This document shows positions 1 to 5,394 of a stretch of 6,338 nt of DNA, piece by piece. Origin of the DNA: Deltaproteobacteria bacterium (GTDB lineage Bacteria; Desulfobacterota; Desulfobacteria; Desulfobacterales; JAFDCJ01); contig JAJRVC010000362.1 of the NCBI GenBank assembly GCA_024277475.1, forward strand, positions 1 through 6,338. The letters are read 5' to 3'. A program made the position numbers and the translations under genes. The notes under the pieces are model-generated. The model was not told the origin of the DNA, searched no databases, and worked only from the letters and a program-made list of their open reading frames with translations. How positions within the stretch are numbered: position 1 is the stretch's first letter; the number at the start of each line of letters is the position of its first letter.

Positions 1-115
1 CACAATTTTGGAAGTTGAGGCGCCTGGCCGGCAAGACGCGGAAGCACAGGAATATCAAGCATATTTCGAGCTTCCGCAACGCCGCCGGACGGGATGGATC
101 GGCGTCCAAAATGTG
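1..115. repeat. Imperfect palindromic element at the left window edge
   Basis: The outer arms CACAATTTTGGA (1-12) and TCCAAAATGTG (105-115) are reverse complements apart from one extra base. Nested inside are CCGGC (28-32) with GCCGG (84-88), GCGGAAGC (38-45) with GCTTCCGC (70-77), and GGAATAT (49-55) with ATATTTC (61-67) around the short loop CAAGC (56-60). The whole 115 bp can therefore fold as one long bulged hairpin. It carries no supported reading frame. It looks like a MITE-like or REP-like intergenic element, or a large structured terminator for a gene lying to the left. I see no T-run after the right arm to favour a simple terminator. It starts at base 1, so it may extend outside the window. 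Confidence 0.5.
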
Positions 116-169
116 AAGTTATTTTTGAGTGAGCCCTTAGTCCCTTGTTTCACAAATACGGTAACGCAT

Positions 170-308
170 AATTTATTGAAGCGTTAACACAATTTACTCT
201 CACCACAGAGTCACGGAGAGCACAGAGATGTATTTTTTTCGTTTTGGGCAAAAAGAAAAATACCTCTGTGTCTCCGTGGTGAAAAAATATTACTGTTAAT
301 ACATTATT
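170..308. repeat. Palindromic repeat, copy 1 (upstream of the cytochrome operon)
   Basis: This unit recurs in the same orientation at 5256-5394, with about ten differences by eye. Its core (200-282) is a long hairpin. TCACCAC (200-206) pairs with GTGGTGA (276-282), CACAGAG (221-227) with CTCTGTG (264-270), and GTATTTTT (230-237) with AAAAATAC (256-263). The left arm carries a bulge of roughly nine bases (about 211-220). TTAACA (184-189) and TGTTAA (294-299) form a short outer inverted repeat. There is no coding potential and no clear target-site duplication. It looks like a non-autonomous MITE-like or REP-like repeat. Confidence 0.8.
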
Positions 309-329
309 CGACGTTCGATGTTCAATGTT
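309..329. repeat. Three tandem degenerate heptamers CRAYGTT
   Basis: Three contiguous 7-mers, CGACGTT (309-315), CGATGTT (316-322) and CAATGTT (323-329), fit one consensus, CRAYGTT. They begin immediately after the end of the palindromic repeat. Two more copies of the heptamer lie at 439-452. The function is unknown. Simple heptanucleotide repeat drift and a protein-binding array are both possible. Confidence 0.5.
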
Positions 330-404
330 GACAATCTCATAAAAAGTCAAAATTCTCGAATTTTTATCTTATAACCTATTGAAATTATTAAGTGTTAAAT
401 TTTA

Positions 405-431
405 TTTTTGTGTTTTTTGTGCCTTTTTGTG
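405..431. repeat. Three TTTTTGTG units at 9-10 bp spacing
   Basis: Perfect copies of TTTTTGTG occur at 405-412, 414-421 and 424-431 in an AT-rich non-coding stretch. The spacing is close to one helical turn, but low complexity alone could produce this pattern. No function is assigned. Confidence 0.4.
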
Positions 432-438
432 GCCACAT

Positions 439-452
439 CAATGTTCAACGTT
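439..452. repeat. Two further tandem CRAYGTT heptamers
   Basis: CAATGTT (439-445) and CAACGTT (446-452) match the same heptamer consensus as the array at 309-329, in the same orientation. They lie just after the TTTTTGTG units. With the other elements they make the 1-460 interval a patchwork of repeats with no supported gene. Confidence 0.4.
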
Positions 453-519
453 CATTTTTTAGTTAGCCCGTCATATGAAAATAGCAAAGACCGAAGTTTT
501 ATTGATTTAACTGGCCGTT

Positions 520-547
520 TTGGCAAGCCAGCGGCGGCCCTTATAAT
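520..547 (+). promoter_or_regulatory. Candidate sigma70-type promoter of the cytochrome operon
   Basis: TTGGCA (520-525, five of six matches to the -35 consensus) is followed after 16 bp by a perfect TATAAT (542-547). Transcription would start near 554, leaving a leader of about 70 nt before the first cytochrome gene at 624. The -35 box sits inside a small inverted repeat, TGGC-AA-GCCA (521-530), which could be an operator; that is inference. This is the best promoter I see in the otherwise non-coding 460-620 interval. Confidence 0.45.
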
Positions 548-623
548 TGAACCGGGATTGCAATGGATTTGTTTCGTAATTCGTTCTTCGAATTTTCGAT
601 TTATCCGGGTTAGGATCTGATTT

Positions 624-1487
624 ATGAAAAAGTTGTTTTCAAAGCTCTACCTCCTGGTGCTGATGGCGGTGACGGTATTTTTTATGGTGACGATATGGAA
701 TATAACCTTCGGGCATCTTGTGGAAGAGTACCGCTCCAGAAAAAGAAATCTGGAAATTGCCGAAATGAAAACAGAGAAGAAAACCGCATCGGCGTCAACC
801 ACCTTTAAAAAGGCTATCCTCGAGGGGGAGAAGAGGGTCAAACATTACCTCGGCTACCGGGTATTGGAACAAAGATGGTTAAAAGGCCACTTTCACCATA
901 TCGATTTTGATTTCAAGCCCGACAAAAACAATTACTGCATCACCTGCCATGGCGACATGCCTCACGACAAAGTCAAGGAACTAAGGGCTTTCGGCAATAT
1001 GCACGCATCGTTTATCGGCTGCCAGACTTGTCACGTCAAGCTTGCGGGAGACAGGAAGACCGGCGTCTTCAAGTGGTATGACCGCACCACCGGCAATATC
1101 GTTGCCAGCCCGGTCAAGCAGGGAACTCACCCCGGAACCTATAACGCCAAAATCATTCCTTTTGAGCGTGTCGATGGCAAGCTTGAACGCATCGATACCC
1201 CCGAACGGGTTGAATTCGCACGCGATTACAGCGAAAATGAAAAGGTCCTGACGGACCTTCAAAAATCAAAAGCCAAAACGATCATCCACAAAGTCGTCAG
1301 CAAGAAACCCTATATCTGCCAAGATTGCCACCGGCAGGAAGCGTCTTTGCTGCCATTCAAGGCGCTGGGTTATCCCCAGGAAAGAATCAATGTTATTATC
1401 AGTACTGAAGTTGTCGGCATGATAAATAAGTATACCGAATTTTATATGCCGAGAATCCTTCATCCCGGATTGAGCGAAAAAGAATAA
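624..1487 (+). CDS. Membrane-anchored triheme cytochrome c
   Basis: This 287-residue protein has an uncleaved-looking N-terminal membrane helix (about residues 8-30), a charged and probably helical stalk (about 32-85), then a periplasmic domain with three heme c sites: C105-ITCH, C133-QTCH and C232-QDCH. Extra histidines (89, 91, 92, 114, 127, 169, 222) are possible distal ligands. Single-helix anchoring recalls NapC/NirT-type electron carriers, but only three hemes are present and I do not recognise a named family. It is paralogous to the gene at 3482. They share GHFH, the CxTCHG...PH block, the FxW.DR.TG stretch and a C-terminal TEVVGxxxKYxxFYMP motif. The likely role is passing electrons between the membrane and periplasm. 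The ATG follows a modest AGGA (612-615) by eight bases. It is the first gene of a five-gene operon, 49 bp before the next. The heme-protein call is firm; the partners are inferred. Confidence 0.9.
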   Translation: MKKLFSKLYLLVLMAVTVFFMVTIWNITFGHLVEEYRSRKRNLEIAEMKTEKKTASASTTFKKAILEGEKRVKHYLGYRVLEQRWLKGHFHHIDFDFKPDKNNYCITCHGDMPHDKVKELRAFGNMHASFIGCQTCHVKLAGDRKTGVFKWYDRTTGNIVASPVKQGTHPGTYNAKIIPFERVDGKLERIDTPERVEFARDYSENEKVLTDLQKSKAKTIIHKVVSKKPYICQDCHRQEASLLPFKALGYPQERINVIISTEVVGMINKYTEFYMPRILHPGLSEKE

Positions 1488-1523
1488 CTTAGTTCAGGCG
1501 CCGGGTGAAACAGATAATTTGAA

Positions 1524-1529
1524 GAGGAG
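1524..1529 (+). promoter_or_regulatory. Ribosome binding site supporting a GTG start
   Basis: GAGGAG lies seven bases before the GTG at 1537. No comparable site precedes the in-frame ATG at 1564. Starting at 1564 would also remove the basic residues (Arg2, Lys5) expected at the head of the signal peptide. GTG at 1537 is therefore preferred. Confidence 0.65.
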
Positions 1530-1536
1530 AAACTAA

Positions 1537-2724
1537 GTGCGTTGCCAAAAGCCCGGATTAATCATGGCCTTGATTTTAGCGGGAATTGTTTTGGTTCTTC
1601 AAACCGGCCTTGCCGTGGCGAAAGACGAAATCATGCCCGATACGGAAAACTGCCTGCTTTGCCACCGCTACCCCGCCATGGGGCGCTATGACAAAACCGG
1701 GAAAAAGAGAATTTTTTATATTGCCGACAATTTGTTTGCCCATTCAGTGCATGGGAAGCTGAGATGCAAAAACTGTCACGTCGGCCTGGATCAAATCCCG
1801 CACACCGATGTCAAGAAGGTGGACTGTTCCACCAAATGCCATATTAAGGAACCCTCCACCAATCAGGAATTTTCGCACATCAATATGGTTAAAAAATATG
1901 AGACCAGTGTGCACGGTCGGGGAACCAAAGAAAAACCGAAACCCTATCCGGAAGATTTACCGACCTGCAAATATTGTCATAGCAACCGGATGTATAATGC
2001 GCTTGACGGACTATGGGGTAAAAGCGAGGCTTTATCCAATGAAACCCTGGCCAGATGCGTCGGCTGCCATACGAAAAAACAATGGGCTCAAAACTTTTAT
2101 TCCCATTTTACCCACCGCATGCGGCGGCGCAGAACCCAGGCGGAAGTGATAAAATTATGCACGAGTTGCCACGAAGATCAGATAAAAATGGCCCGCCATG
2201 GTCTGGAAAGTATTTCGACGTACAAAGATACGTTTCATTGGACCCAGATAAAATACGGCGTCAGCAATGCACCCGATTGTATCAGCTGCCATGTACCGGT
2301 GGGATATTCCACCCATGATATTCGTCCCAGAACGGATGCGGTTTCTCCCATTAACCTATCAAACCGCGTCCGGACCTGCAGCAACCAGGGCGGTGTCCAA
2401 ACATGCCATCCCGGCGCTACGGCTGATTTTGCCTCCGGCAGGGTGCATGCCTATGGTATAAAGGCCCAGATTATGGCCGGCGAAAAGGTCAAAGACGAGC
2501 AAGAGCCGGTAATGGCGGCGGTGTTAAAGCGTGCCGAGGCCGATTTTTCTGAAAAAGAAATAGTGCACTATAAGGTGATCAAATTAGTTAAACTATTTTA
2601 CAAGGTCTTGATCGCCGGCGTGATCGGCTTCATGCTGGTGCACCAATGCCTGGATTTTTTGCGGGTCAGGAAAAAAACAAAACAAGTTAGCGCTTATGGG
2701 GCAAACCCCCTTGAGAGGTTCTAA
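1537..2724 (+). CDS. Multiheme cytochrome c with C-terminal membrane anchor, probable quinol-oxidase partner
   Basis: This 395-residue protein has a signal peptide (about 1-28, ending AVA) and six canonical heme c sites: C39, C77, C144, C174, C208 and C248. It also has one CX3CH site (C97-STK-CH) and a final C281-X8-C290-H291 that may be a stretched eighth site. The CHPGA following C290 resembles the last heme site of doubled-CXXCH cytochromes. A hydrophobic helix (about 353-372) followed by a basic tail (RVRKKTK) anchors the C-terminus with the hemes in the periplasm. The gene ends 2 bp before the b-type cytochrome gene. A large c cytochrome beside a b cytochrome recalls the Geobacter CbcA/CbcB-type quinol oxidoreductases; equivalence is inferred, so no symbol is given. 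Its first ~100 residues (CxxCH...HSVHG...CxxCH...PHT...CX3CH) recur in the gene at 4286. A GTG start is chosen from the strong upstream GAGGAG. Confidence 0.9.
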   Translation: MRCQKPGLIMALILAGIVLVLQTGLAVAKDEIMPDTENCLLCHRYPAMGRYDKTGKKRIFYIADNLFAHSVHGKLRCKNCHVGLDQIPHTDVKKVDCSTKCHIKEPSTNQEFSHINMVKKYETSVHGRGTKEKPKPYPEDLPTCKYCHSNRMYNALDGLWGKSEALSNETLARCVGCHTKKQWAQNFYSHFTHRMRRRRTQAEVIKLCTSCHEDQIKMARHGLESISTYKDTFHWTQIKYGVSNAPDCISCHVPVGYSTHDIRPRTDAVSPINLSNRVRTCSNQGGVQTCHPGATADFASGRVHAYGIKAQIMAGEKVKDEQEPVMAAVLKRAEADFSEKEIVHYKVIKLVKLFYKVLIAGVIGFMLVHQCLDFLRVRKKTKQVSAYGANPLERF

Positions 2725-2726
2725 AT

Positions 2727-3485
2727 ATGAGCGATACCATCGTGGCGGCATCCGGGGGCCAGGTCATCAAGGAGGCCGAAACAGCTACGGGCAAACGATA
2801 TTTTGTGCGGCTGACCTATAATGAAAGAATCCAGCACCTGATTCTGGTTGCCAGTTTTGTGGTGCTGGTCATTACGGGATTCATGATAAAAATACCGCAG
2901 GATCTGATAAAACCTTTTGGAAGTGCGGGGGAGACCATATTTTATTACCGCAGTATTTTGCATCGCACTGCCGGCACCATCGTGATATTGCTCAGCCTGT
3001 ATCATGTCTTCTATCTTATTTTTACGCCGTCCGGACGCCGCTGGCTGATGGATATGCTGCCGGGGCTCAAGGACCTGAAAGATATGCGTGACAATTTTCT
3101 CTATCTTGCAGGGGTTAAACCCGATCCTCCTGAATTCGATCGGTTCAGCTATAAGCAGAAGATGGAATACGGCGCCATGCTTGTGGGCAACACCTTGATG
3201 GCGGTCACCGGGCTGCTTCTGTGGACCGAATATTTATGGAATAAATTCTGGGTGGACATTGCAACCATTGTCCATGGGATGGAAGCTATCCTGGCCTGCC
3301 TGGCACTGATCATCTGGCATTTATATGAAATCCACTTAGGACCCCACAAAAATCCGCTGAATAACATGTGGTTAACCGGCTTGATGGATGAAGAAGAGTT
3401 AAAGGAAGAACATGCGCTGCATTATAAAAAAATAATGCATGATCCGGAACTGCAAAAAATATATATGAAAAAAGAGGCTCCATGA
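2727..3485 (+). CDS. Di-heme b-type cytochrome, four-helix quinone-interacting membrane subunit
   Basis: This 252-residue protein has four predicted membrane helices (about 36-54, 76-98, 148-166 and 180-203). Histidines sit where the cytochrome b561 / formate dehydrogenase gamma-type family places heme b ligands: His37 in helix 1, His79 and His93 in helix 2, and His183 and His198 in helix 4. That family binds two b hemes and exchanges electrons with menaquinone. Between helices 2 and 3 is a soluble loop of about 50 residues. The C-terminus is a charged, probably cytoplasmic tail rich in Glu, Lys and His. The gene starts 2 bp after the anchored multiheme cytochrome, with GAGAGG (2713-2718) as ribosome site, and its stop overlaps the next start as ATGA. 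This coupling suggests one complex in which menaquinol electrons go through the b hemes to the c hemes of the upstream product. No formate dehydrogenase or hydrogenase subunit is adjacent, so the multiheme cytochrome is the likelier partner. Confidence 0.88.
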   Translation: MSDTIVAASGGQVIKEAETATGKRYFVRLTYNERIQHLILVASFVVLVITGFMIKIPQDLIKPFGSAGETIFYYRSILHRTAGTIVILLSLYHVFYLIFTPSGRRWLMDMLPGLKDLKDMRDNFLYLAGVKPDPPEFDRFSYKQKMEYGAMLVGNTLMAVTGLLLWTEYLWNKFWVDIATIVHGMEAILACLALIIWHLYEIHLGPHKNPLNNMWLTGLMDEEELKEEHALHYKKIMHDPELQKIYMKKEAP

Positions 3486-4270
3486 AAAATAAATTTTCAG
3501 TTTTGCTGTTAAAATCCCTCTTTGTTTTACCGCTTCTCCTGTTCGGACTGTGGCTGCTGAGCCTGGTTTACTCCCCCGGGTTTGAAGCCAAAAAAGCTGT
3601 GGCAATCATCGAAGCTGCCGAAGAAGACATATTTAAAACAATTTTAAAGGACACAAAAACCGTACCGCGCGGTCATTTTCACATGGTTGACGATTTTGTT
3701 TCACAGCCGGAACATAACCCGCCCCTGTGTTTGACCTGCCATGGAACATTCCCGCACAGTAAGGAGAAAAAAGTAAGATCGCTTTTGAATTTTCACACCG
3801 GATTTATTTCCTGCTCGGTATGCCATGCCCGCCAGCAGGCCGGTCAGAAAAATATTACTTTCAGGTGGGTTGATCGTGGAACCGGCCAAATCGTCTCCAA
3901 GGTCAAAGGCGAATACGGCAAATACACGGCTAAAATTTTCCCCATCAGGCTTGACGACGGACCGCCGCGGATTTTCAGGCCGATCAGCGACAAGGCGGCG
4001 CGGCAGTTTTTAAAATTTAAAGATCAGTTCAGCCATGATCAAATTGCCCAGGCCAAAATAAAACTTCATGGAAATATATCGGACAAGCCGGTGTTCTGCT
4101 CTGATTGTCATAAAAAAAACGGTTATATTGATTTTGCCGAACTCGGCTTTCCTAAAATTCGCGTAAATCATCTAGTTTCCACCGAAGTCGTGGGTCTGGT
4201 CAGTAAATACAAAACCTTTTATATGCCGTCCAAGATTGATTTCGGCGCTGAGGGAAGCGTTGAGGACTAA
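3482..4270 (+). CDS. Second membrane-anchored triheme cytochrome c
   Basis: This 262-residue protein has an N-terminal anchor (about 8-29), a stalk shorter than that of its paralog at 624, and three heme c sites: C83-LTCH, C111-SVCH and C206-SDCH. Collinear similarity to the first operon gene runs the length of the periplasmic domain: GHFH, CxTCHG..PH, FxxC..CH, RWVDRGTG, KPxxCxDCH and a C-terminal STEVVGLVSKYKTFYMP. Its triheme core is also the closest match to the C-terminal half of the next gene, with PHSK, HTGF and VSKYKTFY in common. Its ATG overlaps the stop of the b cytochrome gene by four bases, so translational coupling is likely. I infer a periplasm-facing carrier taking electrons from the b/c complex. 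Having two anchored paralogs, one at each side of the b/c gene pair, suggests duplication followed by specialisation for different partners or redox ranges. Confidence 0.9.
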   Translation: MKNKFSVLLLKSLFVLPLLLFGLWLLSLVYSPGFEAKKAVAIIEAAEEDIFKTILKDTKTVPRGHFHMVDDFVSQPEHNPPLCLTCHGTFPHSKEKKVRSLLNFHTGFISCSVCHARQQAGQKNITFRWVDRGTGQIVSKVKGEYGKYTAKIFPIRLDDGPPRIFRPISDKAARQFLKFKDQFSHDQIAQAKIKLHGNISDKPVFCSDCHKKNGYIDFAELGFPKIRVNHLVSTEVVGLVSKYKTFYMPSKIDFGAEGSVED

Positions 4271-4285
4271 CCACCGGATACAGCC

Positions 4286-5230
4286 ATGAAAAAAAAATAT
4301 TTTTCCGTATTTTTCCTGATGGTTTTTGGCTATCTTTTCGGGCTGGTAATCACGACCGGCTTTGCCATGGACGAAGACGGCTGCCTTACCTGCCACCAGT
4401 ATCCCGGGCTGGTGCGGCATGAAAAAGGAGACGGCTTTAAAGTGCTCCACATCGATGAGGCCCGGTTCATGAAATCCACTCATGGCAAAATAGGCTGCCG
4501 AAAATGTCATGTGAAGGTCGTTAAGGTGCCTCACACCAACGTAACTGAAGTAAACTGCAATACCAGCTGTCATCTGAAAACTGAAGATCAGGAAAAGATT
4601 AAAAATTTTCCTTTAAAGGGCTTCCACCAGAAGGAACAATCTTATATTACGCGCCTGAATGACAACACGTCCTGCCGGGTTTGCCACTCGCTGTATCCGC
4701 ACAGTAAAAATACCCTCGTAAGGGCGCTGGTGAACATGCACACCGGCTTTATGCTCTGTGAAGTCTGTCACCTCAAAAGAGAAAAGCTCAAGCATGTCTC
4801 TTACGACTGGATTGATTCTGAAGACGTCGAATTCAGCGGTGAACCTTTTGGGTCCTATTTTAATCCCCATACCGGCACCGCCCATAAAACGCAAAACTAT
4901 GTCTCGCGGATAGGCCTTTTCGTAGATGATAACGGCAAAAAGCAGTTGGTCACGGAATCTGCCGATACGGAGAAAGCCAAGGTTTTTTTGCGGCTCGAAA
5001 AAGGGATGGAACCGGCTGAAAAAGAAAAAAAATTGGATTTTTTCCACCGGCATATTGAAAAAAAGGAGATCAGCGTGGCCTGCAACGAATGCCATGCCGT
5101 CAATGGGATGCTTGATTTCCGCAAGCTGGGTTTTGATGAAAAAAAGACCGACCAGCTTATTAATTTGAATGTTAAAGGTCTGGTAACGAAATATAAAACT
5201 TTTTACTTTCCGAATCTGTTCGGCAATTAG
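4286..5230 (+). CDS. Soluble periplasmic fusion-type multiheme cytochrome c
   Basis: This 314-residue protein has a signal peptide (about 1-27, ending GFA) and no second membrane helix, so it is probably free in the periplasm. There are five canonical heme c sites (C33, C71, C130, C158, C266) and one CX3CH site (C91-NTS-CH). It has two parts. Residues ~30-100 match the N-terminus of the product of 1537-2724 (CLxCHxYP, STHG/SVHG, C.KCH/C.NCH, VPHTNV, CX3CH). Residues ~113-310 match the triheme domain of the operon's two anchored cytochromes (CxxCH..PHSK, MHTGF, CEVCH, DW.D, CNECH, LVTKYKTFYFP). It is therefore a natural fusion or an intermediate of the two module types, and may bridge their electron flow. 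It begins 15 bp after the previous gene with only a weak upstream CGGA. No classic T-tailed terminator is visible between its stop and the repeat at 5256. Confidence 0.9.
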   Translation: MKKKYFSVFFLMVFGYLFGLVITTGFAMDEDGCLTCHQYPGLVRHEKGDGFKVLHIDEARFMKSTHGKIGCRKCHVKVVKVPHTNVTEVNCNTSCHLKTEDQEKIKNFPLKGFHQKEQSYITRLNDNTSCRVCHSLYPHSKNTLVRALVNMHTGFMLCEVCHLKREKLKHVSYDWIDSEDVEFSGEPFGSYFNPHTGTAHKTQNYVSRIGLFVDDNGKKQLVTESADTEKAKVFLRLEKGMEPAEKEKKLDFFHRHIEKKEISVACNECHAVNGMLDFRKLGFDEKKTDQLINLNVKGLVTKYKTFYFPNLFGN

Positions 5231-5255
5231 CTGAAGGAAACCAAATTAGACCTTT

Positions 5256-5394
5256 AATTTATTGAAGCGTTAACAACAATTTGATCTCACCACGGAGTCA
5301 CGGAGAGCACAGAGATGTGTTTTTTTCGGTTTGGGCAAAAAGAAAAACACCTCTGTGTCTTGTGGTGAAAAAATATTACTGCTAATACATCATT
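5256..5394. repeat. Palindromic repeat, copy 2 (downstream of the cytochrome operon)
   Basis: This is a same-orientation copy of 170-308. The hairpin stem is kept. CACAGAG pairs with CTCTGTG, and the inner stem is now GTGTTTTT with AAAAACAC where copy 1 has GTATTTTT with AAAAATAC, so both partners of one pair changed together. The outer stem is slightly degraded on the right arm (TCTTGTGGTG against TCTCCGTGGTG). It begins 25 bp after the last cytochrome stop and ends exactly at the ATG of the NHL protein. The stem is followed by A-rich rather than T-rich sequence on the + strand, so it is not a standard intrinsic terminator, although the hairpin could still protect the 3' end of the operon mRNA. 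Confidence 0.8.

Noticed and set aside
200..282. CRISPR-like array
   Set aside because: There are only two distant copies of the palindromic unit, with no regular spacers and no cas genes in the window.
150..350. 66-residue minus-strand reading frame
   Set aside because: It lies almost wholly within the palindromic repeat, and its composition reflects the hairpin arms and A/T-rich loop. No family resemblance is seen.
328..356. TTGACA (328-333) as a -35 box for the operon
   Set aside because: The hexamer is perfect, but the sequence 16-18 bp downstream is a poor -10 (about AATTCT), and it lies about 290 bp from the first gene. TTGGCA/TATAAT at 520-547 is better.
408..620. 70-residue + strand reading frame before the cytochrome operon
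   Set aside because: It runs through the TTTTTGTG and heptamer repeats and over the candidate promoter, has no plausible ribosome site and no recognisable domain. It is best explained as chance in non-coding sequence.
4613..5095. 160-residue minus-strand reading frame, with similar ones at 4172-4573 and 5464-5880
   Set aside because: These are antisense shadows of strongly supported genes on the + strand (heme motifs and NHL repeats). They have no domains of their own.
5256..5394. Palindromic repeat as a classical intrinsic terminator
   Set aside because: On neither strand is the stem followed by a run of T. The + strand has GAAAAAATATT after it, so a standard rho-independent terminator is not supported.
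170..5394. The repeat-bounded segment as a composite transposon
   Set aside because: The flanking repeats are only ~139 bp and encode no transposase. No target-site duplication is apparent, and no transposase lies between them. Only recombination potential can be argued.
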